DNA of 64,000 nt from Loxodes magnus. Its lineage: Eukaryota; Ciliophora; Karyorelictea; Loxodida; Loxodidae. The notes below the pieces were generated by a model, which saw only the letters and a list, made by a program, of their open reading frames with translations, had not been told where the DNA came from and made no database searches. Below, in pieces: positions 25,001 through 36,723 of this stretch. Numbering within the stretch: position 1 is the stretch's first letter; every line of letters starts with the position of its first letter. The DNA is taken from assembly GCA_946699065.1 (NCBI GenBank), contig CAMPDV010000926.1, positions 1 through 64,000 on the forward strand. Direction: 5' to 3'. Position numbers and translations under genes: made by a program.

Positions 25001-27503
25001 TGTCCATGCTCGCAAGAAGAACTTGGCAATGGATTTTGCAAACTTTCTTGCAATACCACTATATGCAGTTATGACTGAGGAGATTGCATTCTTTCAAATG
25101 TCTAATTTTGCAGCGATAATTTGTTATATAATAGGGAATGTGATCAAGAATGCAACTAAGAGCAATTTGATTATGATAATTATCATTGCATATGCTATAC
25201 AGACTAAGAAAATAGTCTTTTATGCAATAAGCTAAATGATATAAACAATGGTGAATGTGATTTATAATTTTTCAATAGTATGTGCGACTTTGATGGAGCA
25301 GACTGCTTAAATAATTAGAAATGCTATTGTCCAGAATCTATGCTGAATAATAAGAAATGCGATATATAATGTAACATTCTATCCTGTAATTATGATAACG
25401 GAGAATGTATTTGTGGAAGTTTAGGATGCAACTTAATGTAAAAAAGTAACGGAGTATGTGAAGAAATATGCAATACAGAAGAATGTGACTATGATGGAGG
25501 CGATTGCGAATAGCAATATAAACCATAAGACTACTGTAGTGTAAATTGTCAATGAAAAAATATAGGAGATGGTGTATGTTCTTAAGTTTGCTTCAACAAA
25601 GATTGCAATTGAGATGGTTCTGATTGTTATTGTGATATGAATTAGCTATGCTTCATTAAACAACTTGGAGATGGTTGATGCGATATTCAATGCAATATAG
25701 AGGAATGCTAATTTGATAAAGATGATTGCAAAGAATATTTATCAAATAAAGCTTAAAGAGAAATGCAGGATAAAATTTAATGTAGTCGAGGATGCACTTA
25801 AGATATGCTCAATAATAATGTATGCGATTAAGAATGCTTCACTTACTTGTGTGGATGGGATTCAAATGCTTGCTATAATGAATTTTGGAATACTATTTGT
25901 TTTGGAAGATAGCTTTAAAATGGATGATGTGATGCTCTTTGTAACAATCCTTAAAACAACTTTGATTAAGGAGATTGCGAGTAATATAATAAGTATATTT
26001 AAATGAACTCTACTCATTGTTAACCTTAATGCAAATGAGAAGAAGTAGGAGACGGCGATTGTCAATGAGAATGCTTTCACATTTTATGTGGATTTGATGG
26101 TGGAGATTGCTAAAATTAAACATGTGACAAAGAAGGAAAATGCTTAGGAAAAGAAATAGGAAATGGCATTTGCAATTAATAGTGTTATAATAGCGGTTGC
26201 TTTAACGATCTTCTAGATTGCTAAGAAACTAGCTAAACAATAACATAATCTAATGATTAGTATTGCAATAAAGATTGTAATTGAAATCAAATTGGTAATT
26301 GAAAATGCGAACAAGAGTGCAATAACATATAATGCAATTTTGATAGTTAAGATTGCTTGACTTGTGATTTAAAATAGCAATGCTTTTTTTACTATATTAA
26401 TGATAATATTTGCGATGATTAATGTAACGTTGAAGAGTGTTCAAATGATTTGGGGGATTGTTTATATCATATAAAAGTATAAAAAATAAAAGAAATAACT
26501 TTTCAAGAAGAATAATGCTAAAGACTTGGATGTAAATTATATTGACTTGGAGATTCTGTATGTGATGAAGAATGCAATATTGAGATGTGTCTCTATGACA
26601 GATCGGATTGTAGTATATGTCCTGATATGTGTCCTTAGAGTTTTTTTAGAGACTCTATATGCGATGTGAAATTCAATATACCTGAGTGCAGATAAGAAAA
26701 TAAAGATTGTTAAGATTATCCTAGTTAATTCAATGAATCAGCATGTAAGAAAAATAAATGTGGCTTAAATAATTTGGAAAACTTGATCTGTAACTAGGAA
26801 TGTAATATTATAGAATGTGACTATGATAATAGTGCATGCAAACTTTTTTAATTATATGAAAACTCAACCTAATATTATGAAGACGTTTATCGATGCTCTA
26901 AGAGTTCAATATAAGAAAAAATAAATAGTCCATCTGGATATTTTAACATTGCAGTTATTTTATTAGTATTTTTAATGCAAATATGCTTTATTCTATATAA
27001 GCAGTGCTTAAGAAAATAAAAGGCTTCAGTTAATCCTAACTGCGAATAGTTAGCTTTTAAAAATAGTAATTTTTTATTTTAGAAGTCAATATTATAAGGA
27101 AAGGGGAGAACATTTCATATGATCTGTACTAAGACTCAAAGTATTCTAAAATATTAAAAGAACTTTTTCCAAGTGACGAGAAATATGTTGGTTTCTAAAC
27201 TTGTTAGGATACTCTAATATCTTAAAGAAAGGATTAACAAGAAAAAAAGGCAAATTTATAAAGCGAAAAGAAGCTATTGATATCACCCATGAAAATATCA
27301 ACAGGTCTAAACAAAAATAAGTGACTTTTGATTAAGAAATGCAATTAGAATTTAATGATTATAAGCATGATAATACAAGTTAAAAATAAATAATAAAGGA
27401 AGAAAGTATGGAGAGAAGCATAAAAAATTAAAAAGAACAGTATATAAATTAAAGGGTAAGAAGAGAAAATAAAGATTTTGGAGAAGTGATTGATCAAGAA
27501 TGA
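22017..27503 (+). CDS. OSCA/TMEM63 (CSC1)-like channel with LNR repeats, copy A
   Basis: About 1,817 residues. After a first membrane segment (about 78-98) comes an RRM-like cytosolic loop ending in IPENIIWENL (about 365-375), a hallmark of CSC1/OSCA/TMEM63 mechanosensitive cation channels. Membrane segments follow, including YSEILAVLFTVFVYSAGVPF and FLNYWIDKALLFKHY. At about 735-1612, instead of the short loop, there are about 23 Lin-12/Notch repeats of the form C..D..C....C.YD.GDC (EECDYDGGDC, CGFDGGDC). A last membrane helix (FNIAVILLVFLMQICFIL, about 1640) and a charged tail follow. Two 17-nt introns, 27066-27082 and 27191-27207, put the tail in one frame to TGA 27501. One base is missing near 23168 compared with copy B, breaking the frame. 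The LNR block is probably extracellular, by analogy with OSCA topology. The frameshift is either real decay or an assembly error. Confidence 0.85.
27066..27082 (+). other. 17-nt intron
   Basis: GTAATTTTTTATTTTAG. Removing it moves the reading frame from position class 2 to class 1 and turns the tail into a well-composed sequence (GENISYDLYQDSKYSKILKE). It is identical in the second channel copy at 49054-49070. Confidence 0.8.
27191..27207 (+). other. 17-nt intron
   Basis: GTTTCTAAACTTGTTAG. Removing it joins DEKYVG to YSNILKKGLTRKKG and keeps the frame open to the TGA at 27501. The copy-B counterpart at 49179-49195 is also 17 nt and differs by one base. Confidence 0.8.
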
Positions 27504-27550
27504 CAAAAAATTTAAACTCTATTATTAAAATTAATATTTCTTTTTATTAT

Positions 27551-27570
27551 TATATATAATTTATTTTAAA
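27551..27570 (+). promoter_or_regulatory. TATA-like element 5' of the SINE/ncRNA
   Basis: The run tatatataat lies about 15-20 bp before the GC-richer SINE-like unit starting at 27571. In so AT-rich a genome this may be chance. If the unit is transcribed by Pol III from an external promoter, this is the natural candidate. Confidence 0.2.
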
Positions 27571-27889
27571 TAGGGAGGAAAAATCCTTCCAATGTGATCA
27601 ATGAAAACTCTGGCATTGTAAAGTAACCTTTGTGAAGACAGGAAAAAGTATCTAGGTTGTATCCAAGCTAGACAAAGCCGAAATATCAAGTAAAATATGT
27701 TGAACGATACCAGATGCTAAGGTTTTTTATGGAAGCACTCCAACACTGGCTCTATGGGAGATAAGAATTTTCAAGAGATGCTAGCACAGGGAAGACAGAA
27801 AAGTAGCATTTTTTTTAAACTTTTAAAAATTTTAATTAAAGAACTGTGTGCCATCGTGGTACTACACAATCTATAATCTCAGTTTTTTT
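27571..27889 (+). mobile_element. SINE-like element, copy A
   Basis: A GC-richer island of about 319 bp. It starts taggga, has a hairpin ggagga-aaaa-tccttcc, shares internal blocks such as gatgctagcac and ggaagca.tcca with the minus-strand sequence at 49876-50179, and has a 33-nt 3' stem-loop at 27840-27872 (tgtgtgcc-atcgt-ggtactacaca) followed by seven T. The same stem-loop, with paired base changes, ends the LINE relic at 49876. This suggests a SINE that shares its 3' end with a LINE and is copied by the LINE reverse transcriptase. A structural ncRNA gene is the alternative; I could not match it to SRP, RNase P, MRP, U-RNA or telomerase RNA. Confidence 0.6.
27883..27889 (+). terminator. T7 run, possible Pol III terminator
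   Basis: Seven consecutive T just after the conserved 3' stem-loop of the SINE-like element. A second, longer T-run occurs inside the element at about 27809-27816. Confidence 0.35.
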
Positions 27890-28899
27890 AATTAAATTCT
27901 AAGAATTTAAATTAATTAAGCAATTGTTTTATTATATTTTAAATAGATATTTTCATATATAATACATCCTGCTTTATAACTTTATAGATATTATATTGTA
28001 ATATCAAAGACTCGAAGTATATTTCTATTGAAGTAATTAGTTTGAAGAGTGAGTATATAAACTCTATTTTAGCCTTTATTTTAGCAATATCTTAATTACT
28101 CTTAGTCCTTTTTATCTATTTTTATTTATAGAAGAAGGAGTTAATTAAAATACACAAACTAAGATTAATTAGATTCTGTATTATGAAGAATATACTTATC
28201 TAATGCTTATTTAAGTCATACCTCTTAATATAATTACCAAAACACTTTTTCCATTTAGTCCTAGTTAATAGTTTTATGGATTCTTGCACTTCATTTATTT
28301 TTTTCTTAGCTAGTCATCTGTTTCCACAGTGATAATATTACTAAGAATATTCTTTCCAAGCTAAATTTTTTGATGTATTAAAAATCTCATATAAAATAAG
28401 GAAAAAATAACTAAAAGAGTCTAGAAAATATTTTAAGAACTTAACTACTTGATATTTGGAAGATAGACAAAACCATCAGTTTATTATAGAATGAATCTAA
28501 GGTACTATAATCATAATCAATAATAAAACTTTTTTCTTAGGATATATTTAAAGTAGATTAATGATTGCAGTTAATATATAGTTAAAAGGTAAAATAATAA
28601 GTAAATCTTAGAATGAACTTTTAGTTCTGGTTTACTATTAAGTAAAACTCTTAAATTCTGCTTGATTATCTTCTAAAATAAAGAATAGGCTTTATTTTAT
28701 TTGATAAGCTGCTTAAATACTTTATAAAGAAAGCTGTTGAATTAAATGCTTTGCTTTTATATAAGACAGAATAAAAGAAATAGTTTAAGTGATAAGCAAG
28801 CTATTTAACATCTAGAATTACTAAATATTTTTGTGGCTTTCATCTATGGATTTTATTCCCTTCAAATGATATAAATTTTGAGCATTTTTACTTTAATCT

Positions 28900-31330
28900 T
28901 TCTTAAATTTCCGGACTTAAAATCCTTATAAATAAAATTTGAAATTCTTTCTGCCAAAGCATTTCGTTCTAGTGTGTTTTTTGCTTCTTTAATAAAAATC
29001 TAGTTCAATTAATTTGTCTCTTCTTGCTTTTTCTCATTTTTCTATTTACCAACATTTTCATCAGATTAAATCTAGTTTGATTAAATAGTAATTTGTTTTT
29101 AGGATGAATCTTTTTGATCTCAACAGGTGATTTAATTGAATTTTTTAAATTACTGCTTTTATCCCAATAAATGACTTAACATGTTAATATTTGCGGCAGG
29201 CTTAAATGCAATCCTAACCAAAAAATGCTGTCTTGTTTTTTTCTAAGCAAATCTTAGAGTAATTTCTGTAAATGATAACTAAAATAGCATTCACTTTGCA
29301 TATTCAACTTGATAGCAAAAGAACTACTCATAATATCTAATTCTTTGCTTCTGATGTCTTAGATAAAATAGTAGAATGTTCGTCCTATCTAAGCGCAGTG
29401 TATTCTTCCATAATTATAAGTCTTATATTTATCATAGCTAATGAGAATAAGTTAAATAAGATTATAAATAAGATAGCATAAATCTTTTAGTGCTTATAAT
29501 ATAGTGATTACTACAATAAAACTGGAAAAGCTTGGAAAATTACTTACAAAGTGAGGCAATAAACTGGCTGCTTTTTACTGTTTCTATTTGAATTTTCTAT
29601 GCTAAAGGTCTTAAGAAGCAGATGGAGGAAATATAAAAGAAAAAGTATTCTGAACCAATAATAACCAAATTCTTATGATCTTTCTACCAACATAAAATAT
29701 AACAATTGCTCTATGAAAAGCTTTCTTAAATCCAAGATTATCTATTTACATATGCAGTTTCTATACAGTTATAAATATCACTTATTGTAAGAAGAACTTG
29801 AACAAGCTTTTTTGGCTAAGTATTGAAAAAAACAAAAAGAAATTTAGAAATTCACTTTAATTGCTTTTCTTTTAGTTCTTATCTTCTAAGCTTTTTCATT
29901 TCGTATATCCGTATATGGAAAATATTATTACTAATAGAATTCAGAATAATTTTATGTTCAAGATCTTAAGATCATTTTTACGATCTGTAAATAATAGCTA
30001 TTTTGGCTCAGTTGTAAATTTAGAAAATTCTTACTTATAAAAATAACATAAAAGCATCTGAATAAATTGTCGTAACAAAACCTGGAAACGCTGTTTTTTT
30101 AGATAGTATAGCGTTTGTTGTCCTTGCCCCTACTACTGGTATAAAATTATTTTGTTAATACAGGTACAAAAGCAAATTTTACAACATTTAGGAAGTAAAA
30201 GGAGCTAGTATTACAACTCCTGGATAGTCTTTTTATTCTTAAAATTTTTACTCAATATAATCAACATTCCACTTTGTAGTTCCAAATCCATACCCGATTG
30301 CTATTAAGTTGAAGTTCTGCAAAATATAATATCTTTCATTAATTTCCATAATTCCAAGTTCAATTGCTTGAATGACCTTTACTAGATAAGTGCCTAAGTA
30401 CCATCTGGATTCGTATAGTTATAGTTATTCGAGTAAGATACTTCTATTTAAACTTTATCTATAGGAGGATTTAACGAACACCAAGAAAAATAACTTGCTA
30501 TGTGAATACTATTGATCTACTTTCTAGATCTATTTTGCCTATATTTCTTAGTTAGCTTTTATTATAGGTTATATATTATAAAATGATAGTCCTTTTTAAT
30601 TTCTTTCTTCACGAAACTTGAGACTTCTTTACTTTCATAATTTTACTTTTAGAATGCTAATATTTAATTAAATGTTTTAACTAAATAATCTAGCTATAGA
30701 CACTCAGCAGATATTAATAAACCTAGAGAATTAAAAATAAATTAATTAGATTAGTTCTAAGTCTTATTGCTAATTTGATTTCTGTATGTTTCTAGGAATT
30801 AATTTTATCCAAATATTTATTAGTAATTTCGAGCGTCAATTGGTAAATCAGTATCCATCCCAATCAGCTTTTTTGAGATCAACACCATTAGTATAAAGCA
30901 TGAAAATGCTTAGGCCTTAGATTTTTAGTATATCTCCAAAGTAAGAGTTATTTTCCTTTATATTGATTAGTTAATAAATTAAGTATTTCAACTTGAGCAT
31001 TTACAAAAGTTTTTCTAGAATAGGATATAATTAATAACTCTATAAAATTCCTATTCTTCTCCAATTATAATACGTAGCAAGATAAAAATTGTCTCTACTT
31101 CTTTAGTATACTCAGGATCTGTAAAAGTTATGTAATTCCATAAGCTTCTATACTTTTACTACCTACAACCACTAGAACTATTTTCCTTTTACTATCCTCT
31201 TTTGATATCCTAAGAGACAAAATCCTTGATTAAGTAATATCAATTACTAAGTCTTAATTATCCAGTCAAGTTACATTCAAAAATGTATCTTCTATTAGAA
31301 ACTAATCCCTAACTAATATCTTTTCTACTC
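28900..31330 (-). CDS. receptor with ANF-type ligand-binding domain, several frame changes
   Basis: The minus strand codes for a periplasmic-binding-protein-like fold of the ANF_receptor type. From about 30300 down to 29700 it reads PGVVILAPFTSQMLQNLL, then NFIPVVGARTTNAILSKKTA, FPGFVTTIYSDAF and YNWAKIAIIYRSQKWSQDLE. This matches the family pattern of variable loop, nIP, LSdk, yP.F.r..psD and gW..vaiiy. Upstream (to about 31330) is an N-terminal region (VIDITQSRILSLRISKEDSK); downstream the frame changes repeatedly through a basic, partly hydrophobic region. Such domains occur in guanylate-cyclase receptors, class C GPCRs and glutamate receptors; the effector part is not recognisable here, so no type is assigned. 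Exact start, stop and introns are not resolved. A decayed copy lies at 57420-58670. It is divergent in direction from the channel gene. Confidence 0.5.
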
Positions 31331-32863
31331 CTGACTCCTATTTTCTCTACTTCACTTCTTAAAATCTAATTCCTACAGCAATTTGTCACTTCTCTCACTA
31401 TACAAAATACTAATAAATATCGAGAGAAAGATAAGAGAGGATAAGTACTAAGATTAGAATTAGCTTAATTATTTATAATTTAAATTAGAATTAAAATTAA
31501 AAATTCATTGATATACTTCAGCCTATTCTAACTAAAGCTAAGAAAAAAGGTTTTAAGAACATTTAGAAATTTGGTTAGTAGTATAAAAGGAAAATAAAAG
31601 TGAGGTATATATGTATCTATTATCTTTCAATAATAAAATTTAGAATATATAAGTATATTTCTATCTTATATCTATATTCTAGATAAATTAGTGCTTTTTA
31701 TTGGAAAATGTTTGGTTTGTGAAATTAGAAAATTTGAAATAGCTGGTTCATTACTAAGTTTTATAATATTCTTTTCTTTAAAACTTGTTTATATTAACCA
31801 GATTATTAAAAGATTGACGAACCATATAGAAATAGCATTGTAGATATATGGGTATAAATTAATATGATTCTTAGTAGGAAAAAATGAAAGTTTAATAACA
31901 TACTTGTTGATTTATAATTTTAATGTGTATATTTAATCCTAAATTAAGGATTGCAAGCTTATCTAAAATATTTCTATAAAGCAGGTATTTTATTACTATA
32001 TGTAAGGAGATCATTTAATTAATTTATTCAGCATTTATTTGATTCCATAATAGCTATTTTAGCAAGATTATGTAAATAATTTTTTCTTCAATATTTCATG
32101 TAAAACTAAGTGAATAAATTATGTATTTGAAGATTATAACTAAGCAAGCATATAAACTATTAATCAAAAAAGTTTTTAAAGTCAATAATGCTTTTCATTC
32201 AACTATTGAAGGATTTAAATCAGTAATAAAAACAGTATTCATTTAGTTTAACTTACAATATTGCTTACGCTAATAAATTTTATAATAACTTGCAAAATAT
32301 AGCAATACCGTAATCTAGTACTTATATTATCAATTATCTCATATTTCTTAGACTTTTTCTTGGATCATATTTAAAATTTCTTTCTTTTAGAAACTTATTA
32401 TTTTATTTTATTTTGGTAAGTTAGTAAACTACTAATTCTTTAACTTAGACACCAAGGAATATTCTAATTAAACGCTTATTAATAACTTAATGTATTAAGA
32501 TATAAAAGTTTCTAACAGATAATAACTAAATACTTATTTTTAGATATCTAATTATTGTTTAAAGCTTTATTGATTCTAATATAGTTAATTTGCTTTCTAG
32601 TCACTTTATTTTATTTTAAAATGAAACAATTTATAAAATAATTTATGAGATATCTAAGAAAGTATACTATTCAGTTTTTCAATTTAAGTTATAAATGTAA
32701 TTGGATTTAAAGATTACTATAAAATAGCCCCATCTATATTAATAAACCTTGTTTATCTAAGCTATATCTAAATGCTTTATTAATATAGATAGAGGTATCT
32801 TAAACGTTTAGTTGTCATAATTAGTTTCTATTATTTTATTTTTTATGTGTTTAAATATCAAAA
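31331..32863. other. spacer conserved in the second duplication copy
   Basis: No gene recognised. Long stretches (for example tctattatctttcaataata near 31617 and following) are near-identical to 58740-59360, which marks this as part of duplicated block B. Confidence 0.5.
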
Positions 32864-32947
32864 TCCGGCAACTCGGGATTGAACCGAGGACCCTGAGATT
32901 TCCACTAATTCTACAGTCTCATGCTCTTCCAGCTGAGCTATTGCCGG
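32864..32947 (-). tRNA. tRNA-Tyr(GTA) with 11-nt intron, copy 1
   Basis: Read on the minus strand, 84 nt form a full cloverleaf: acceptor CCGGCAA/TTGCCGG, D-arm GCTCAGCTGGAAGAGC, anticodon loop with GTA, T-arm CTCGGTTCAATCCCGAG and discriminator A. Eleven extra bases (AATTAGTGGAA) sit one base 3' of the anticodon, the normal place for eukaryotic nuclear tRNA introns. C1-G72 fits eukaryotic tRNA-Tyr. A TTTT follows the 3' end. This copy has no mismatches and is the most likely functional one of the three. Confidence 0.93.
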
Positions 32948-34411
32948 TTTATTATTTATCTAAGTTACTTATTAAAAATGTTTTAGCTTATCTAGATAAA
33001 ATGACTTTTTATATATTACACACTTAAATTTTTGTTTGCCTTTATTTTATCTCTGTATACTACTAAGTTTAATAAACTTGAAAACCAATAATGTCTAAAA
33101 TATTTTAAGGTAGCATATACTTTAGTTGGGCAATAAGTATTTTATAGTAGCAGATTTAAGAGAAAAGGTACAATCCTATATTTATATTTATTGTCTGAAA
33201 TTTTAAGTAATAACTTATATCCTAATAACTAGATTGATCTAAGTAGCATCTTATGCCATAGGTTTGGTTCTTGTTTATAGAAATATAAAATTACTTAATA
33301 AAGGTTCATTAATATAATTTTTAATATACAAAGCTTTACCTTCAAATACTATTAAAGTACAAGATGGTTGATATTAACTCTATCACAATTACCTATTTTA
33401 GACTTTAAGTTTAACGAGATGGATATTTATTTAGAAGTAATTGATTGAATAGCAGTGAATTTAATAAAGTCTTTAAAGAGATTTCTTAGAATACTTGATA
33501 TGTTTTAATTGAATTATCGTTGATATAATAATTTCTTGTTAGCATTATAGTTATATTTAAGACTTAGATTTAAATAAAGTAAACATTTTAAGTTTAATCT
33601 AGCTTAGAGCATTAAATCATAATAATTAAGCTCTTTAAAGCAGATATCTAAAGGCTATGGTAATTATTTCTAGTTATTTTAATCTCATTCTAATTTACTA
33701 AAACTGAATACAATGTCATCAACGCTTCTCTATTTTGAGAACTATGAATTGCTGTTTAAATGAGAAAATGATTTTTAGGTTTCTTTTTGTTGGATTGCTT
33801 TTATAGTTAGTTACTAATACTTTGAATATAGCCTTAGCAAAGTATAGTAATTTAGAAAAGACTTTAACTTATTACTTAAATGATGAAATCAGTTTACATA
33901 TATTTTCTTAATTATCTTAAAGAACTTATAAGTATAGTTGATTTTCCTTTAATCTAACTTTTAAATGATAAGCTTATATATTTTAATAATATAGGAACAT
34001 AAAACTATAAGATAGTACGATGTATTGATACTGATATTCTAGCATTCATTTGCTTGTATCATATAATAATTATAAGTTCATTAATACTTAATTATTTCCT
34101 TCAGTAATCAATACAAATTTTATTAAAATATTGCTTTCATTATTTAAAACCTTACAAACCTTTTAGCTAAGGAATTTAAGTTAATGATACTAAAAAATTA
34201 TACCATATTTATTAATTTATAGTCATTAAAAATACATCTAACTATATAACTTCATTAAATTGCTTCTACCATCTTTAATAATTCACTTACAAACCCAAAA
34301 TATTTACACTCATATAGCTTTCTACTTAGATGCCAAACCATATTAAACTTAACTTTATTAGATTATTAACATAATTCTAAACCATTTATTTAAACTATAT
34401 TATAATTATTA
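32948..34411. other. spacer between tRNA-Tyr and the membrane protein gene
   Basis: AT-rich; no gene recognised. Parts resemble 59900-61220, in line with duplication of the whole block. Confidence 0.4.
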
Positions 34412-36723
34412 ATGCTCTCTATAACTCATTCCTCAAGAAACAAGTCCCTACATAAATCAACCTTAATTTATTCCTTTAGAATAAAACAATTCTTCTAGTT
34501 CAACATTGGAATAAAAAAATATTTAAGAACCATCTTTTTATCCCCTAGTAGAGCTAGAAAGTACTAGTTCTGGTAATTTTTGTAAAACTAACAATGAAAG
34601 TAGTCCAATTAGTCCTATTAGTCCTATAAGTGCTATAAGTGCTAGCAGTATTATATCTAACGAGGAAATAGAGCATAAGAAATCTGTTTTATTGTAGAAG
34701 TACAGAAATTCTCCAAGTAGAAAAGAAAACTCTAGAATATTCTAAAATAAATTAAAGTTTAAACTAAGAAAAATAAGAGAAATATCATATGCATCTAATA
34801 TAGAAAATTAATTAGCCTAAAGTACCTTAGTTAATAAAAAATCTTACTACATTCTCAATCTTTGTTTCATTTTTCCTCAACTTATTCAGAAATTTATTCC
34901 CAATATGACTATGGTTTTTGCTAGAAAACGAACTGCAAGAGAAAGAGAAATGAAAAAATAATAGAAATTGATAAAATGAAGAATCAAGAAGGCAAAGACG
35001 AAAGTAAGAAAGGATAGAAAGTTTTAGTAGCAGTTTTTATATTCTTATTAGGATTTTGCTTAGCCTAGTTGGGTGGTTATCTCTTTAAATGATCTGCGCT
35101 TAATTAAATGTATATTTACCTTAAATTTTAATTTTTATAGATTTTATCAATTTTTCCCTTTTATTTAGTTACTTCAATTTTTTCTTAAGTGTATTTATTA
35201 GCAAATCTTAAGAACTAAAGCTTCGATTTTAAGTTATATTAATAAAAAGAGTTTTAATAAATTGATTGAAGAAAAAGCCTTAATTTTAAAATGTGTAATT
35301 AACTTAGTAGATATATAACCAAAATGTTTCTCTCTTTTAAGCTCTTTTATATAATAACTTTATTACTATTTACTGTTTAAAATTTTATTTAAAGTAATTA
35401 AGATAAAGCTAATATCTCTATTAACTGCTAACTAATTATTATTATTTAGGCTATTTTTACATAAAGCTTTATCTCTCTAATTAGAAAATTTTAATTTATA
35501 TATCTCTTAAAATTATAGTTTCACTAAATCTAATTCTTAGCATTAATTCCTTATATCATTTATACCTAGGTAACATTCTATTTTAGCCTTCTTCTAAAAA
35601 TAAAACTTAAAATTGGATATTTTACTTATTTATTTAATCTGAGATATGTCTGTAAATTAAAATTTAAGCTTATTCTACAATTGAGAAATGACTGACTAGT
35701 AATAATAATAATATATCTTTAGTCTTAGCTTTTGGTATCTTTAGTTTAGATTATAACTAAAATATTTATAATATCTAAGCCATTTATTAATTAGAACTGG
35801 AAGTATTACTTACTAGCTTCTTAACTATTTTTACCTTTAGTTTATATTCTTAGTTTTATAGCTTCTATCCTTATTTATATCGTATAAAAGTATTAAAGCT
35901 TAATAAAATTAAAGAGCTTTTTCTGAAATGGTATATTAGATGTAAAGATATTAAGTTTTCTCAAAAAACTTATGTTGAAGCTATTCCATAAATGCAAAAT
36001 ATAAATAAGTATATATTATCCTAAAATACTTTTATTACATTCTAAAATTATAATAAAACTGATAAATTCCAATAAATACAACCTTCTGTATATGAGTATG
36101 CCAAAGCATTTCATATAATTGGTAACTAGATAGAAGGACTTATATTATAAAATAAAAGTATCAGTATAAGTATAAGTAATAAATATAAAATAAGCAACCT
36201 TGTAAAGAAATATTAAAATTAGAATAAATATGCCAATACAATTTAATTATTAGCAAGAAAATTAATAGAGTCTAATTACATTATAACAATAATTACCTCT
36301 GATTTAAAACTAATTAATAGCACTTAAAAAGTTTTATTTTAAATTAAATTGGTTAAATCTTAGCATTATATTGATTTTATTCTAATGATTAAGCATGCTT
36401 ATATAAACAAAACTTAGCTACATTTAAATTTTATTTAGATAGATTAGATGGCTATATTAAAATAATTAGCTTTTATTAATTTTTATTATGATATTAAATT
36501 TAAATGACTCTAGTCTTTTATAGTAAATTAGCTTACTTTCGTTATGTCTTTAATAGATTTCTTCTATTAATTAAATTAAAAAAAAAATTTTTCTTAGAAG
36601 TTGAAAAAGATAAAATCATAATAATAGGCTAAAATTAAAATAAGGTAGATAAAATATTTTAATTATTTCACTAACTCCACGATAAAGTTGTTAACAACAA
36701 AGGCTCAATTTATAAATAGTTGA
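34412..36723 (+). CDS. unrecognised membrane protein with SPIS repeats, copy 1
   Basis: Best seen by comparison with the copy at 61228. From about 34560 both read an acidic/Ser segment with short repeats (SSPISPISPISAISASSIIS), then NEEIEHKKSVLLQKYRNSPS and a basic stretch. A 26-nt GT...AG interval (34864-34889) keeps both copies in one frame through YSQYDYGFCQKTNCK to a hydrophobic helix (KVLVAVFIFLLGFCLAQLGG). After another register change near 35076-35140, one frame runs to TGA 36721 with hydrophobic segments and a polar C-terminal part (SQKTYVEAIPQMQNINKYIL). The N-terminal 45 codons are out of frame with copy 2, so this copy may be damaged or have another intron. No family recognised. 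Confidence 0.42.
34864..34889 (+). other. probable 26-nt intron
   Basis: GTTTCATTTTTCCTCAACTTATTCAG has six extra bases to 20, so in short: it starts GTTTCATTTTTCC and ends CTTATTCAG. Removal joins SYYILNL to IYSQYDYGF in frame. The paralogue has a 26-nt counterpart at 61679-61704 with the same borders. Confidence 0.5.

Noticed and set aside
24141..26080. Several short open frames on both strands inside the channel-LNR genes (also 46129-48111)
   Set aside because: They overlap the LNR coding frame, and their recurrence in copy B is explained by the duplication.
27571..27889. SRP (7SL) RNA
   Set aside because: No helix 8 motif (GGAAAC with GGAGCA) or UGUAA Alu-domain pattern in the right places, and a homologue sits at the end of a LINE.
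32845..33027. 60-codon plus-strand open frame
   Set aside because: It is the antisense of the tRNA-Tyr gene.
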